Part shown: one piece after another, positions 19,063 to 29,038 of the stretch | Numbering within the stretch: position 1 is the stretch's first letter | Layout: each line of letters opens with the position of its first letter | Source: Gimesia alba | GTDB lineage: Bacteria; Planctomycetota; Planctomycetia; Planctomycetales; Planctomycetaceae | Assembly: GCF_007744675.1 (NCBI RefSeq) | Contig: NZ_CP036269.1 | Span: 4,319,546 to 4,383,545 of the forward strand | Reading direction: 5' to 3' | DNA length: 64,000 bases | The notes under the pieces: model-generated | What the model was told of the DNA's origin: nothing | The model's database searches: none | The model's input: the letters and a program-made list of their open reading frames with translations, nothing else | Translations under genes and position numbers: made by a program

Positions 19063-19620
19063 TCAGGCTTGCTTCAGCGACTGCTTCAATCTGGCCCGCT
19101 TACCAGAGCGATACAAAACAAAAAGAGGAATCACACCGATTAATAGTAAGACTGCGCCGAACACAGGTCTTGCCACCATCCAGACGGCGGACATCAGAAT
19201 CAGAGTGAGACTCAAAGAACTAAGAAGAGCAAATACGGTAATGCCGCGCCCCACAAAATTACTCAGTAGGGGAATTTTCTCAACAAGTACAACCAGGGGC
19301 TTAAAAAGCGTAGCCAGTCCCAGAAATAGAATGACCCAACCTGCAATTCGGAACCCCCAGTTGAATACGGTTGTCGAGCGCAGATCCTGAGTTTCGACAG
19401 GATCTACCGTTTCATTTTCAGGCATCTTTTTTTGTGTTTCCAAGATCACAGACTGGGCCTGTTCAAGCTTGAGCTCACGATCCAGTACTGTCGTTTCATT
19501 ATGCCATAATAAAAATAGCCCTGCGATCAAAAAGACGATCCCTATTCCCAGATTTTTCAACGCAGTTTTGAAGCGTTTACTGAAGGAATTCTCTGAAATG
19601 GTCTCAGTTTTCTGGTTCAT
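19063..19620 (-). CDS. Shortened TMEM43 (LUMA)-like membrane protein
   Basis: About 185 residues from the ATG at 19620; a GTG at 19656 would add 12. The first membrane segment and what follows (GIVFLIAGLFLLWHNE, then LKLEQAQSVILE) match the start of TMEM43 proteins. The C-terminal block matches their last three membrane segments: WGFRIAGWVILFLGLATLF, IPLLSNFVGRGI, SLTLILMSAVWMVARPV and GVIPLFVL. Family members are normally near 400 residues, with an extracytoplasmic domain of about 200 residues between the first and second membrane segments. Here only about 35 residues connect them. The frame is intact, so this is either a natural minimal form or an old in-frame deletion. Its function is unknown. 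Confidence 0.7.
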   Translation of the reverse strand: MNQKTETISENSFSKRFKTALKNLGIGIVFLIAGLFLLWHNETTVLDRELKLEQAQSVILETQKKMPENETVDPVETQDLRSTTVFNWGFRIAGWVILFLGLATLFKPLVVLVEKIPLLSNFVGRGITVFALLSSLSLTLILMSAVWMVARPVFGAVLLLIGVIPLFVLYRSGKRARLKQSLKQA

Positions 19621-19667
19621 TAGATCTGACTTAAGAACGGAGAATTGTAAAAACACCGCGTTTTCAA

Positions 19668-20693
19668 TTACGGTGCCGGCGGTTGACTGGAGAGACTCTC
19701 CAGTACTTCCTGAGTTCGGACGATCTGTTCTGGGGTCACGGTCAAATAGCGTTGCGTTCCATTGGGATCAGCAGCATACTCAAGTTTCCCCTGCGCATTG
19801 ACTATAAATTTTCCAGGCGCTGATAACCCAAAATAGTTCCGGTCGGGCCTGACAGCATAGAGGACACTTGTTAGATCATACGTTGGGCGATCGTAGGGCA
19901 TTTTGTGCCAGTATTCATATCCCATTTTGACAGGATGATGTTTTACATAGCTGTAGTCATTCAAAATACTGGTTGCGCGGTTTTGAATCGCACGACCGAT
20001 TTCCCAACCACTGACAACCACAGGTATCTTGTCCGGCCATAATTCGTATAACGTGCGCGCCGCAGGAACATCCACTTTGACATTATACTCATGAAATGAA
20101 TCAGGCTTATCCTGATCAAAACGGCCAATCATCTGGGAAAGGAGTTTGACCTTTTGAGTCACTAATTCCTGGCCCGTCAGGGGACTGACCTCATCTCCGG
20201 GAGATTGCAGCAGTCGCGCAATATTGGTCGAAAATCCGACAACAACCAGGACAACCGACTGATCCGTTTGGGCAGCCAGTGTTTTTCGTAAGACGCTGAC
20301 CGCCTCGGGGATTTCCTCTGCATGCTGAAAATGACGTGGGAATACCGGCTTGCCATTCTCAGAATATTCAACCACCTTTCTCACATAGGAACCATCTTTT
20401 GGCGTGACTCCCTTTTGAACTCGTCCCAAAGGAATTTGAGGTCGTCCGTAAAACGTGTTTACCACATCACAATACAGTGCTGAATAGGGATTGTCTTTGC
20501 TGCTGGTCACGGCCAACAGCTCACACTCTCCCCGCGACTGCAGTGCATGGATCACTGCCAGAGCCAGGGCATCATCAATATCATTTCCGATGTCAGTATC
20601 AAATATCAGCTTTACCGGTTCTTCCGCTTTGACAGAGGTCGGAATCACAGAAAGGCTGAAAACCAGAAACAAACAAGCCATCATTGTTCGCAT
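19668..20693 (-). CDS. Secreted inosine-uridine-type nucleoside hydrolase
   Basis: About 341 residues with a signal peptide (MACLFLVFSLSVIPTSVKAEE) and the IUNH fold. The calcium-binding N-terminal motif is FDTDIGNDIDDALAL, the family signature with an Ile inserted between the Asp clusters. Members cleave the N-glycosidic bond of ribonucleosides. VVVSGWEIGRAIQNR and the late DLTSVLYAV, where the family usually has an aspartate preceding its conserved His region, complete the fold. Export suggests scavenging of external nucleosides. The ATG at 20693 is preferred over an in-frame TTG two codons earlier. It is divergent from the rhamnulokinase gene, with about 240 bases between. Confidence 0.88.
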   Translation of the reverse strand: MRTMMACLFLVFSLSVIPTSVKAEEPVKLIFDTDIGNDIDDALALAVIHALQSRGECELLAVTSSKDNPYSALYCDVVNTFYGRPQIPLGRVQKGVTPKDGSYVRKVVEYSENGKPVFPRHFQHAEEIPEAVSVLRKTLAAQTDQSVVLVVVGFSTNIARLLQSPGDEVSPLTGQELVTQKVKLLSQMIGRFDQDKPDSFHEYNVKVDVPAARTLYELWPDKIPVVVSGWEIGRAIQNRATSILNDYSYVKHHPVKMGYEYWHKMPYDRPTYDLTSVLYAVRPDRNYFGLSAPGKFIVNAQGKLEYAADPNGTQRYLTVTPEQIVRTQEVLESLSSQPPAP

Positions 20694-20931
20694 AACCAAT
20701 TGTTTCTCTCATTTTTTGAGGATTTCGGAAATGGACTTCTTCAGGTCAGGATAGAGTCTCCTCCTGAAAAAGACAATCATCTACTGAACTGATTCCATGA
20801 TCTGGAATTCTTTGCAGGGGGACAACCGGTATGCAATGAAATTCCCAGGAAGTTTTTGTATTATGAGGGTCCACAAAATCATTTTCATGTTGCATTTCAG
20901 GAATAGTTCTTCGAACAACAAGGGTTTTTAA

Positions 20932-22422
20932 ATGCCAGAGCAGTGTTTTTTAGGAGTTGATTTAGGCGCCGAGAGTGGTCGCGTATTAGCAGGAATTCTG
21001 GAAGACAAACAGATCCGCCTGGAAGAGATCTATCGATTCAGCAATGGTCCCGTTCCGGTGGCAGGAACACGCCGCTGGAATGTCATTGGTCTCTGGTCAT
21101 CAATTCTGAAAGGTCTGTCGTTGGCCGCCCAAAAATATGGGGACCAGATCATTTCGGTTGGCGTCGATACCTGGGGCGTTGACTACGTACTGCTTTCACA
21201 GAAGCAGGAACTCCTGGGACAACCTTACCACTATCGTGATCCCCGCACAGAAGGCATGCTGGATCTGGCAATCTTGCGCGTTCCTCAGCAGGAAATTTTC
21301 GATGCCACCGGTCTGCAGTTCATGGAGATTAACACGCTCTATCAACTATTGTCGATACAGCAGTCTGACCCGGAATTACTAAGTCAGGCACATTCATTCC
21401 TCCTGATGCCCGATTTCTTTCATTGGCTGCTCTCGGGAAGTCAAGTCGTTGAATTCACGAATGCAACCACAACACAATGCCTGAACCCGGTAACGGGAGA
21501 CTGGGCAGGCGATTTGTTAAGACAGCTTGAGATTCCCACCAGTATGTTCCCCAAAATTGTCCCGCCGGGAACGAAATTAGGTACGCTCCGGGATGAAGTC
21601 ATGCAACAGACGGGACTCGGCAAAATTGATGTGATCGCGCCTGCCACACATGATACCGCCTCGGCAGTCGCCGCCATCCCGACATCCCACACCGGAAATC
21701 CGGACTGGGCTTACATCAGTTCCGGGACCTGGTCTCTGATGGGCGTCGAAGTCAATTCTGCTGTTCTCGGCAAACGGGCATTTGAGTTGAATGTCACAAA
21801 TGAAGGGGGCATCGATGGAACCTATCGACTATTGAAAAATATCATGGGGCTTTGGTTAGTCCAGGAATGCAGACGTGCCTATGAGCGTCGAGGCAAGAAT
21901 CTGGATTATTCGGAGTTAGCCGAGGCAGCTGCTTCTGCGGATGCTTTTCGCTCGCTGGTCGATCCGGATGACGCACGGTTTCTCAGTCCTGATGATATGC
22001 TGGAGGCCATCAAAAGTTACTGTGAAGAAACTGGTCAACCAGTTCCGGAAAGCGAAGGCCAGTTTATTCGCTGTGCTCTGGAAAGCCTGGCACTCAAATA
22101 TCGCAAGGTCCTCAGTTGGCTGGAAGAGTTGACCGGTACTCCCATCGAAGTCATTCATATCGTCGGCGGGGGGACAAAAAACGAGCTATTGAATCAATTC
22201 ACAGCAAACTCCTGTCAGGTTCCTGTAATCACAGGGCCCGTGGAAGCCACCGGACTCGGAAATGTCCTGGTCCAGGCCAGAGCAGCGGGTTCGGTTAGTT
22301 CGCTATCGGAAATTCGAGAAATTGTCAGAAATTCCACTGAGACACAAAGATATGAACCGCATGACAAGGAACTCTGGGAACAGGCTCAACAACGGTTTGA
22401 CAGTCTGTTGGACGCAAAATAA
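20932..22422 (+). CDS. rhaB: Rhamnulokinase (FGGY family)
   Basis: A 496-residue cytosolic sugar kinase. The N-terminal phosphate-binding loop [16 protein letters not shown] and the segment [14 protein letters not shown], followed by [15 protein letters not shown] and [11 protein letters not shown], are the pattern that separates rhamnulokinases from other FGGY kinases. The second ATP-binding region is [12 protein letters not shown], and the late FGGY-type motif is [16 protein letters not shown]. It phosphorylates L-rhamnulose to L-rhamnulose-1-phosphate, fitting growth on rhamnose-rich algal polysaccharides. No isomerase, aldolase or transporter of the pathway is adjacent, so other rha genes must lie elsewhere. 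Confidence 0.93.
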   Translation: MPEQCFLGVDLGAESGRVLAGILEDKQIRLEEIYRFSNGPVPVAGTRRWNVIGLWSSILKGLSLAAQKYGDQIISVGVDTWGVDYVLLSQKQELLGQPYHYRDPRTEGMLDLAILRVPQQEIFDATGLQFMEINTLYQLLSIQQSDPELLSQAHSFLLMPDFFHWLLSGSQVVEFTNATTTQCLNPVTGDWAGDLLRQLEIPTSMFPKIVPPGTKLGTLRDEVMQQTGLGKIDVIAPATHDTASAVAAIPTSHTGNPDWAYISSGTWSLMGVEVNSAVLGKRAFELNVTNEGGIDGTYRLLKNIMGLWLVQECRRAYERRGKNLDYSELAEAAASADAFRSLVDPDDARFLSPDDMLEAIKSYCEETGQPVPESEGQFIRCALESLALKYRKVLSWLEELTGTPIEVIHIVGGGTKNELLNQFTANSCQVPVITGPVEATGLGNVLVQARAAGSVSSLSEIREIVRNSTETQRYEPHDKELWEQAQQRFDSLLDAK

Positions 22423-22548
22423 GAAACTATCACACAAATGGTGAGCGCTAACAGATGCTTGCCGTCTGTACCGGAAATCTATATCATCCCGGTCTGGAAT
22501 TATTAATTACGACTTTCATCCAGCTTCATACAGTAAGAGAGTAGAAAA

Positions 22549-23487
22549 ATGGGTCTGTTTGACCGCTTAAAACGTGGATTACAAAAAACCAAAGAAGTCT
22601 TACGAACCGATGTTCGCGACTTGTTCAAAGCGGGCGAAATCCTGGATGATCAAAAAATCGAAGAATTCGAGGCCCGCCTCATCAAAACAGACATGGGAGT
22701 GGCCTCTTCTTCTGCCATCTGTGAAGAAGTTCGTAAAAAACACGGTGGCAGAACAGTCATTCTTGAAGAAATAGAAGAAACCGTCAAAGAGAAAATCAGA
22801 ACCTTACTTGAAGGGGAAGGCGATACAAAGTGGGATCTGGAAGACCCTCTGTCGCCACTGAATAAGAACCCCGACGGAGTGACTGTGATTCTTGTAGCCG
22901 GTGTAAATGGAGTCGGAAAAACTACTTCGATCGCAAAACTCGCCAACCTGATTCTCAAGCAGAATAAAACCGTATTATTAGCAGCCGGAGATACGTTTCG
23001 TGCTGCTGCTGTCGAGCAACTTACGATGTGGGCCAATCGGCTGGGTTGTGATATTGTAACTCGACCAGACGGAACTGATCCTGCCAGTGTCGCCTATTCC
23101 GGTTGTGAACGCGCTCTGGAAACCGGCGTTGATTATTTGATCATTGATACAGCGGGACGCTTACAGACCCATACAAACCTGATGGAAGAACTCCATAAAA
23201 TTAAACGGGTGATCAGCAAGAAAATCCCTGGTGCACCACATGAAAGCCTATTGGTCCTGGATGCAACAACGGGACAAAATGGCATCAGCCAGGCGGAGAA
23301 TTTTACGAAAGCAATTGAGTGCACCGGACTAATTTTAGCAAAATTAGATGGCACAGCCCGTGGTGGAGTCACCGTTGCGATCCGCCAAAAGATGGGCATC
23401 CCCGTCAAGTACGTCGGTGTCGGAGAGCAAATAGATGACCTGGAACTCTTTAACTCACAGGGATTTGTAGACGCTCTGTTCGTCTAA
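22549..23487 (+). CDS. ftsY: Signal recognition particle receptor FtsY
   Basis: A 312-residue GTPase of the SRP family with little more than the NG domain. The N domain helical bundle carries GLFDRLKRGLQKTKE and ALLIKTD-like helices. The G domain has GVNGVGKTTSIAKL (from about 118), the insertion-box AAGDTFRAAAVEQL, DTAGRLQTHTNL (about 200), TGQNG and the specificity motif AKLDGTARGG. It docks SRP-ribosome complexes at the inner membrane for cotranslational targeting. The acidic A domain found in some bacteria is missing. The gene stands between rhaB and the porin, with no partner gene nearby. Confidence 0.96.
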   Translation: MGLFDRLKRGLQKTKEVLRTDVRDLFKAGEILDDQKIEEFEARLIKTDMGVASSSAICEEVRKKHGGRTVILEEIEETVKEKIRTLLEGEGDTKWDLEDPLSPLNKNPDGVTVILVAGVNGVGKTTSIAKLANLILKQNKTVLLAAGDTFRAAAVEQLTMWANRLGCDIVTRPDGTDPASVAYSGCERALETGVDYLIIDTAGRLQTHTNLMEELHKIKRVISKKIPGAPHESLLVLDATTGQNGISQAENFTKAIECTGLILAKLDGTARGGVTVAIRQKMGIPVKYVGVGEQIDDLELFNSQGFVDALFV

Positions 23488-23907
23488 TGCCTCCAAAACA
23501 GGCTTGTCTTAAAGTCTTATTAATGTGGTACTTCTACCATACTTGCAACTCTCCTTTTTCTTCTTTGCACGAAATACGCGCATTCTTAATGATATTTATC
23601 ATTTGGTAAAATATTCGGTTCCCGGAATCTGGCGAACCATGCATGACCCTCCTGATCAAGCAGGTTTTTCTTGACGTATCTCTTTTAGTCAAAGCCACTA
23701 CTGAGAATTCCGATATTCCGAGTTAGAGCCATCGTTTTGTTAGCGCTCATTGTTTGGACCGTGACAGGTCAACAGATTCTAGCGATGGCATGATTAATTA
23801 GACCGTCAGTATGGCTTCTATTAACTAAATGTTTTGGAAAGCATATACGCCTTCCTTCTGACGGTATGGAGACCAAGCACCTTACGCGTGTACTCAGGAG
23901 TTAAAAT
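23488..23907. other. Long leader region before the porin gene
   Basis: A 420-base gene-free stretch. Near its 3' end ACCGTCAG (23802-23809) and CTGACGGT (23858-23865) form an inverted repeat with a loop of about 48 bases, ending about 40 bases before the porin start codon. It may be a structured 5' leader or an operator. No confident promoter was identified. Confidence 0.4.
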
Positions 23908-25353
23908 ATGCAAACGTTGAAAGAATTCAAAAGAAAAGCCAGACTGACTGGGCTCCTACTAAGTGGGCTGGGTCTCATGGCTGTATCACCTGCATTTGGC
24001 GGTGATGCCAGTTGTGCTCCTTCTTGCACACCAGCACAGCCTAATGCTTGCTGCACGAAAGTGTATGAAGAAGCCGGTAACAAGCTGGCCACAGAACTTG
24101 AACGGTTAACAGCAGAATGCTGTGCCCCCAAGACCTGTGCCCCAGCCTGCACCGATCCCAACACCTGCTGCGGTGAAGAATCCAGCGAAGATGATGGCGA
24201 TTGCTGCAGTGGACGTCTCACTCGTCTGTTCGATGACTGTGATGGCTGTGGTAATTTCCTGGAAGACAACGGCTGGAAACTCAGCGGTTGGCTGGAATTC
24301 GGTATTACCTTCAATGGTAACCGTCCTCAAAACGATTTGAACACACCGGGTGTGGGCTTCAACCAGGCTGACAGTCAGTTCATGTTGAACCAGCTCTACT
24401 TCGTTCTGGAAAAAGACGCTGCCGCCAACGAAGACTGCTTCGGTTGGGGTGGTCGTGTTGATATGGTTGTTGGTTCTGATGCTGCAGATACTGCAGTCTT
24501 CGGTGGACCTAACAACACTCCCAACTTCGATGGTACCTGGTCAGAAAATGACATTGCGACCGCCAACCAGATCGGTCTGGCAATGCCCCAGTTGTATGCA
24601 TCATTGTATGCACCCATCGGAAACGGTGTCACATTAAACATCGGTCACTTCTACACTGTTATTGGTTATGAAGTGGTTCCCGCTCCAGATAACTTCTTCT
24701 ACTCACATGCTTATACCATGCAGTACGATGAACCGTTTACTCACACTGGTGCATTAGCCAGTACTGATCTGAGCGACAACATCTCTCTGACAGGTGGTAT
24801 CACAACTGGTTGGGACGATTTTGAAAATCAGAACAACGAGTGGAGCTTCCTCGGTTCTGTTGGCTGGACTAGCGACAGCGAAGACACTTCATTGACCTTT
24901 GCAATCAGCTCTGGTGGTGAAAATGACGCTTTCGGTGGAACTTCCAACCTGACAGTATTCAGTATTGTTGCTCAGCAGAAACTGAGTGACAACCTGTCAT
25001 ACGTGTTCCAGCACGACCACATGTTCTTCCGTAATGGTGACGCTGCTGACCCAGGTCAGGACGCTGAAGCTTACGGCATCAACCAGTATCTGTTCTACGA
25101 AATGAGCGATTGTGCTCAAGCTGGTATGCGAGTTGAATGGTGGCGTGACCACAACGGTACTCAACTGGGTAACCCCGGAACGGACTACTACGAAATCACT
25201 GCAGGTTTAAACTACAAGTTGAATTCCTGCCTGCGAATTCGTCCTGAAGTTCGCTGGGACTGGGCTGACGGTGCTGATCCCTGGACCACTTCAGATGGTG
25301 GTACCAAAGACAGCCAGTTCACTGTTGGTACAGACGTCATTCTCGTCTTCTAA
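23908..25353 (+). CDS. BBP2-type (OmpL-like) porin with a Cys-rich N-terminus
   Basis: The 481-residue product starts after AGGAG at seven bases. A signal peptide (LTGLLLSGLGLMAVSPAFGG) is followed by about 90 residues unusually rich in cysteine, about 14 in pairs and short clusters (SCAPSC, NACC, ECC, NTCC, DCC). From NGWKLSGWLEFGITFNGN onward it is a classical beta-barrel: alternating strands such as LNQLYFVLEKD, GVTLNIGHFYTVIGYEVVPA and AGLNYKLNSCLRIRPEVRWDW, ending in VGTDVILVF with a terminal Phe. The pattern fits the Pfam BBP2 / OmpL-like porin-2 family. Regular codon use with many GGT/GCT/AAC codons, together with a strong terminator, suggests high expression. Confidence 0.88.
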   Translation: MQTLKEFKRKARLTGLLLSGLGLMAVSPAFGGDASCAPSCTPAQPNACCTKVYEEAGNKLATELERLTAECCAPKTCAPACTDPNTCCGEESSEDDGDCCSGRLTRLFDDCDGCGNFLEDNGWKLSGWLEFGITFNGNRPQNDLNTPGVGFNQADSQFMLNQLYFVLEKDAAANEDCFGWGGRVDMVVGSDAADTAVFGGPNNTPNFDGTWSENDIATANQIGLAMPQLYASLYAPIGNGVTLNIGHFYTVIGYEVVPAPDNFFYSHAYTMQYDEPFTHTGALASTDLSDNISLTGGITTGWDDFENQNNEWSFLGSVGWTSDSEDTSLTFAISSGGENDAFGGTSNLTVFSIVAQQKLSDNLSYVFQHDHMFFRNGDAADPGQDAEAYGINQYLFYEMSDCAQAGMRVEWWRDHNGTQLGNPGTDYYEITAGLNYKLNSCLRIRPEVRWDWADGADPWTTSDGGTKDSQFTVGTDVILVF

Positions 25354-25412
25354 AACACGAGAGTACCATCTCGAACAACCCCATTCAGTCAGCTGAATGA
25401 ACCTGATATACT

Positions 25413-25452
25413 CAAAAGGGCCTTCCTCTCGCAGGAAGGCCCTTTTATTTTT
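25413..25452 (+). terminator. Rho-independent terminator of the porin gene
   Basis: CAAAAGGGCCTTCCT and AGGAAGGCCCTTTT form a stem of about 13 pairs around CTCGC, followed by ATTTTT. Confidence 0.88.
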
Positions 25453-25576
25453 AGCTATGCTTTTTTACGACCAGATCTTCCAGTTGATCTTTACAGCAGG
25501 AGTTTGACAGCTCTCATCCTGCCATGCTATGGTTGAGGTTCAGTATCTCTTATCATTCCTGAGACAGAACAGTAAC

Positions 25577-27184
25577 ATGCTTCAAAGAATAATCTACATA
25601 ATCCTGGTTCTGACATTTCTTCCGAATTCTGTCCTTCGAGCAGATAAGTCCGTCTCCCCTCCCAATATTATTCTGGTCATGGCCGACGATCTGGGCTGGT
25701 CAGACATTGGTTGTTACGGTGGGGAAATTGATACGCCGCATATCGATTCTCTGGCACGTGACGGCATGAGATTCACTCAGTTTTACAACAATGCCATCTG
25801 TGGTCCCACCCGGGCGTCCTTATTAACAGGCCTGTATTGTCAGCAGACCGGGCATCGGGGCGACCACTGGAATGAACCAAAAGACTTTTCGCGGTGTGTG
25901 ACATTTGGTGAAGTCCTGCAACAGGCGGGGTACCGAACCATGATGGTCGGCAAATGGCAGGGACGGGACTCAGCCCTGGATCGAGGGTTTGATCATTTTT
26001 TCGGCCCCATGTGTCAGGGAAAAATCAGTTATTTTCATGAAGTCAAACAGAATCCTTACTACTATGATCGCGAACGAATTAACCTGCCAGAAAACTTTTA
26101 TCTGACGGATGCTTTGAATGACCATGCAGTTCGTTTTTTAAAAGGAGCACTTTCAGAACAGCAGCCTTTCCTGCTCTATGTGGCTCATATCGCCCCACAC
26201 TGGCCCTTACACGCCCGGGAAGCTGAGATTGACAGATATCGTGAACTTTACCAGAAACAGGGCTGGAACCAGTTCCGTTCACAACGTTTTCAGACTCAAC
26301 GTCAGATGGGGCTGATTCCCAAAACCTGGCAGCTGGCCCCACGTTCGCCCCTGATTCAAGACTGGGAAAAGGATCCGTTTCAGGCATGGCAAGCCGAACG
26401 AATGGCGGTCTATGCCGCTCAGGTCAAATCCATTGACCGTGGCCTGGGACAACTGCTGCAGACGTTAAAAGCAGCCGGCGCGGAGAAAAACACACTGGTC
26501 CTTTTTCTCTCTGACAATGGGGCTGCCCCCGATGGAGGACTGACACCGTCGCAGAGTGGTTTTGGCTTCAGTGCCCAATCCCGAAATCAAATGTGGCGAA
26601 AGGATGGCGTACTCATCAAACCGGGCAGTGGTCCAAACCACCTTCCCGGACCGGCTGACACCTTTGCCGCTTATGGACTGGCGTGGGCGACAACCAGCAA
26701 CACCCCCTTTCGGGGAACCAAACTGGAAGGTTACGAAGGCGGAATTCGCACACCACTCATCGTCCGCTGGCCCGAAGTGATTCAGCAGGGAGGCACAATT
26801 ACCAGACAACCAGGCCACGTGATCGACTTCATGCCAACCTTTCTGGAGATCGCAGGCGCTGACTATCCTCAGGAATTCAAAGGGCGACACCCTTTGCCCG
26901 TGGAAGGCAAAAGCCTGGTTCCGGTCTTCCGGGGGGAACAACGGGAAGCACACGAAGTACTCGGCTGGGATCTCCCACGGCATCAGGCGATCCGCGCAGG
27001 GAACTGGAAAGCAATTCTGCCCAGAAAACAGCCTGATAAATGGCAACTGTATAACCTGAAGAAAGATGGCACAGAGACGACAGATCTGGCTGCAACACAT
27101 CCTGATCGTGTGAAAACGATGTCACAACAGTTTCAGGTCTGGTACAAACATGTCCATTCAAAATCAAATCCACCAGGCAGGTAA
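25577..27184 (+). CDS. Secreted arylsulfatase-like sulfatase
   Basis: About 535 residues from the ATG at 25577, which places a signal peptide (IIYIILVLTFLPNSVLRA) at the N-terminus; an upstream ATG at 25529 would bury it. The type I sulfatase fold starts with IILVMADDLGWSDIGCYGG (metal aspartates). The C-x-P-x-R motif CGPTRASLLTG at about residue 75 is where cysteine is converted to formylglycine. FLSDNGAAPDG supplies the other Asp-Asn metal ligands. It hydrolyses sulfate esters, most likely on marine sulfated polysaccharides. No neighbouring carbohydrate gene narrows the substrate. Maturation needs a formylglycine-generating enzyme encoded elsewhere. Confidence 0.94.
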   Translation: MLQRIIYIILVLTFLPNSVLRADKSVSPPNIILVMADDLGWSDIGCYGGEIDTPHIDSLARDGMRFTQFYNNAICGPTRASLLTGLYCQQTGHRGDHWNEPKDFSRCVTFGEVLQQAGYRTMMVGKWQGRDSALDRGFDHFFGPMCQGKISYFHEVKQNPYYYDRERINLPENFYLTDALNDHAVRFLKGALSEQQPFLLYVAHIAPHWPLHAREAEIDRYRELYQKQGWNQFRSQRFQTQRQMGLIPKTWQLAPRSPLIQDWEKDPFQAWQAERMAVYAAQVKSIDRGLGQLLQTLKAAGAEKNTLVLFLSDNGAAPDGGLTPSQSGFGFSAQSRNQMWRKDGVLIKPGSGPNHLPGPADTFAAYGLAWATTSNTPFRGTKLEGYEGGIRTPLIVRWPEVIQQGGTITRQPGHVIDFMPTFLEIAGADYPQEFKGRHPLPVEGKSLVPVFRGEQREAHEVLGWDLPRHQAIRAGNWKAILPRKQPDKWQLYNLKKDGTETTDLAATHPDRVKTMSQQFQVWYKHVHSKSNPPGR

Positions 27185-27248
27185 CTCTATCCGGACTCAC
27201 CACACTGTCTGAGACAGTGACGAGCCCGCACGCAGTCCCCGCAGGTGA

Positions 27249-28832
27249 TCAATGTTTGAAATGTCGAAGACCAGTGAAGACCATAGCGATCTGATGCTCA
27301 TTACAGGCTTCAATCACCTCTTCATCGCGGACTGACCCACCTGGCTGAATGATCGCAGTAACACCCGCTTTCGCGGCTTCGTCAACTCCGTCGCGAAATG
27401 GAAAGAAGGCATCAGAGGCCACAATTGCCCCTTTACTTCGCTCACCTGCCTTATATGCGGCGATATAGGAGGAATCGAGCCGACTCATCTGACCAGCCCC
27501 CGCTCCCAGCAGCATTTCATCTTTTGCCAGCACGATCGCGTTTGATTTCACATGACGACACACGATCCAGCCAAACGACAAATCATGTAATTCCTGTGGC
27601 GTTGGTTCCCGTTTCGTGACAACTTTCCAGTCGGTACTGTCATCACGAAGCTCATCTTTCTCTTGAACCAGTAAGCCGCCCGAGACTCTTCGATAATCCA
27701 GGCTGGCAACTTGTGGAGGCACCATCATCGGACACTTCATCAAACGCACATTTTTTTTCCACTTGGGTTTCGTAGTGAGAAGTTCAAACGCATCGGGATC
27801 AAATTCAGGAGCAATAATCGCTTCAATAAAGCGGTTCGGTTCACATAATTTCTCAGCAGTCTCACGATCAATGGGACGATTGAAACTCATGATGGACCCA
27901 AACGCGCTGACTGGATCGCCGGCATAGGCTTTCTCAAATGCCTCAGCCAGTGAATCCGCGGTGGCACAACCACAAGGGTTTGTGTGCTTAATTACAACGG
28001 CGGCAGGTTTGTCAAAATCGCTGGCAATCTGTAATGCCGCATCCAGATCAAGAAAATTATTGTAAGAAAGTTCTTTTCCATTCAGTTGCTCAGCATTCGC
28101 CACGCTGGCAGCAGGAGGCTGCTTTTCAACATAAAAAGCAGCACTCTGATGAGGATTCTCCCCATACCGCAATTGATCTCTACGAACAAGATTAATACTA
28201 ATCTGCTCAGCAAATCGTGAATCGGTGCCTTCCTGAGCCGGTAATACAGAAGACATATAATTTGCAACGGCACGATCATAACAGGCCGTCATTTCAAATG
28301 CCGCTGCTGAAAGTTCAAGACGAAACTCCGGCGTCAAAGGACCTGCCTGTAACGCACTGAGCACCCGATTGTATTGCCCCTCTGAAGTAACAATCCCCAC
28401 ATAGGCATGATTTTTGGCAGCAGACCGCACCATACTCGGACCGCCGATGTCAATCTGCTCTATGGCTTCGGCTAAGGTCACATCTGGTTTGGCAATCGTT
28501 GCTTCAAATGGATAAAGATTACAGACGACCAACTCGAACGGAACTATTTCAAATTCCTGAATCGCTGCTGCATCACCAGGCAGGTCCGGTCTGCCTAAAA
28601 TTGCACCATGCACTTTGGGATGGAGCGTTTTAACTCGTCCATCCATTAACTCTGGAAATCCGGTGTACTCAGAGATATCAATGACATTCACTCCCTGCTC
28701 TTCCAGATAGCGACGCGTGCCTCCCGTTGATATAAATTCAAAGCCTAATTCAGCAAGACCTTTCACAAAAACATCAAGGCCCGATTTATCACTGACACTC
28801 ACCAATGCACGACGCGGATGCGAATTACTCAT
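27249..28832 (-). CDS. purH: Bifunctional AICAR transformylase / IMP cyclohydrolase
   Basis: About 527 residues, the usual PurH length. The N-terminal MGS-like IMP cyclohydrolase domain starts ALVSVSDKSGLDVF, with STGGTRRYLEEQG and MDGRVKTLHPKVHGAIL. The C-terminal AICAR formyltransferase domain has LRYGENPHQSAAFY, KELSYNNFLDLDAAL and the catalytic KHTNPCGCA. It performs the last two steps of purine synthesis. The ATG at 28832 is preferred to the TTG five codons upstream. It converges with the sulfatase gene. Confidence 0.97.
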   Translation of the reverse strand: MSNSHPRRALVSVSDKSGLDVFVKGLAELGFEFISTGGTRRYLEEQGVNVIDISEYTGFPELMDGRVKTLHPKVHGAILGRPDLPGDAAAIQEFEIVPFELVVCNLYPFEATIAKPDVTLAEAIEQIDIGGPSMVRSAAKNHAYVGIVTSEGQYNRVLSALQAGPLTPEFRLELSAAAFEMTACYDRAVANYMSSVLPAQEGTDSRFAEQISINLVRRDQLRYGENPHQSAAFYVEKQPPAASVANAEQLNGKELSYNNFLDLDAALQIASDFDKPAAVVIKHTNPCGCATADSLAEAFEKAYAGDPVSAFGSIMSFNRPIDRETAEKLCEPNRFIEAIIAPEFDPDAFELLTTKPKWKKNVRLMKCPMMVPPQVASLDYRRVSGGLLVQEKDELRDDSTDWKVVTKREPTPQELHDLSFGWIVCRHVKSNAIVLAKDEMLLGAGAGQMSRLDSSYIAAYKAGERSKGAIVASDAFFPFRDGVDEAAKAGVTAIIQPGGSVRDEEVIEACNEHQIAMVFTGLRHFKH

Positions 28833-29038
28833 TTGTTTCTTAATCAATTGCCTGAGAACGCAGAAAAGCCATCACTTTTCCACAAAGTTATAGAATTACT
28901 CCAAGTGCTGTCGAAGCTGATTTTGCTACGTTTTGGCAGACAAGATGCCGACAGACACTCAACCAAAAGTCAGTTTAGCTGCAAAGCAGTCAGAAAACAA
29001 ACCTGAAGGAGTTGACTTTAATGAATGCGGACGCCTCT

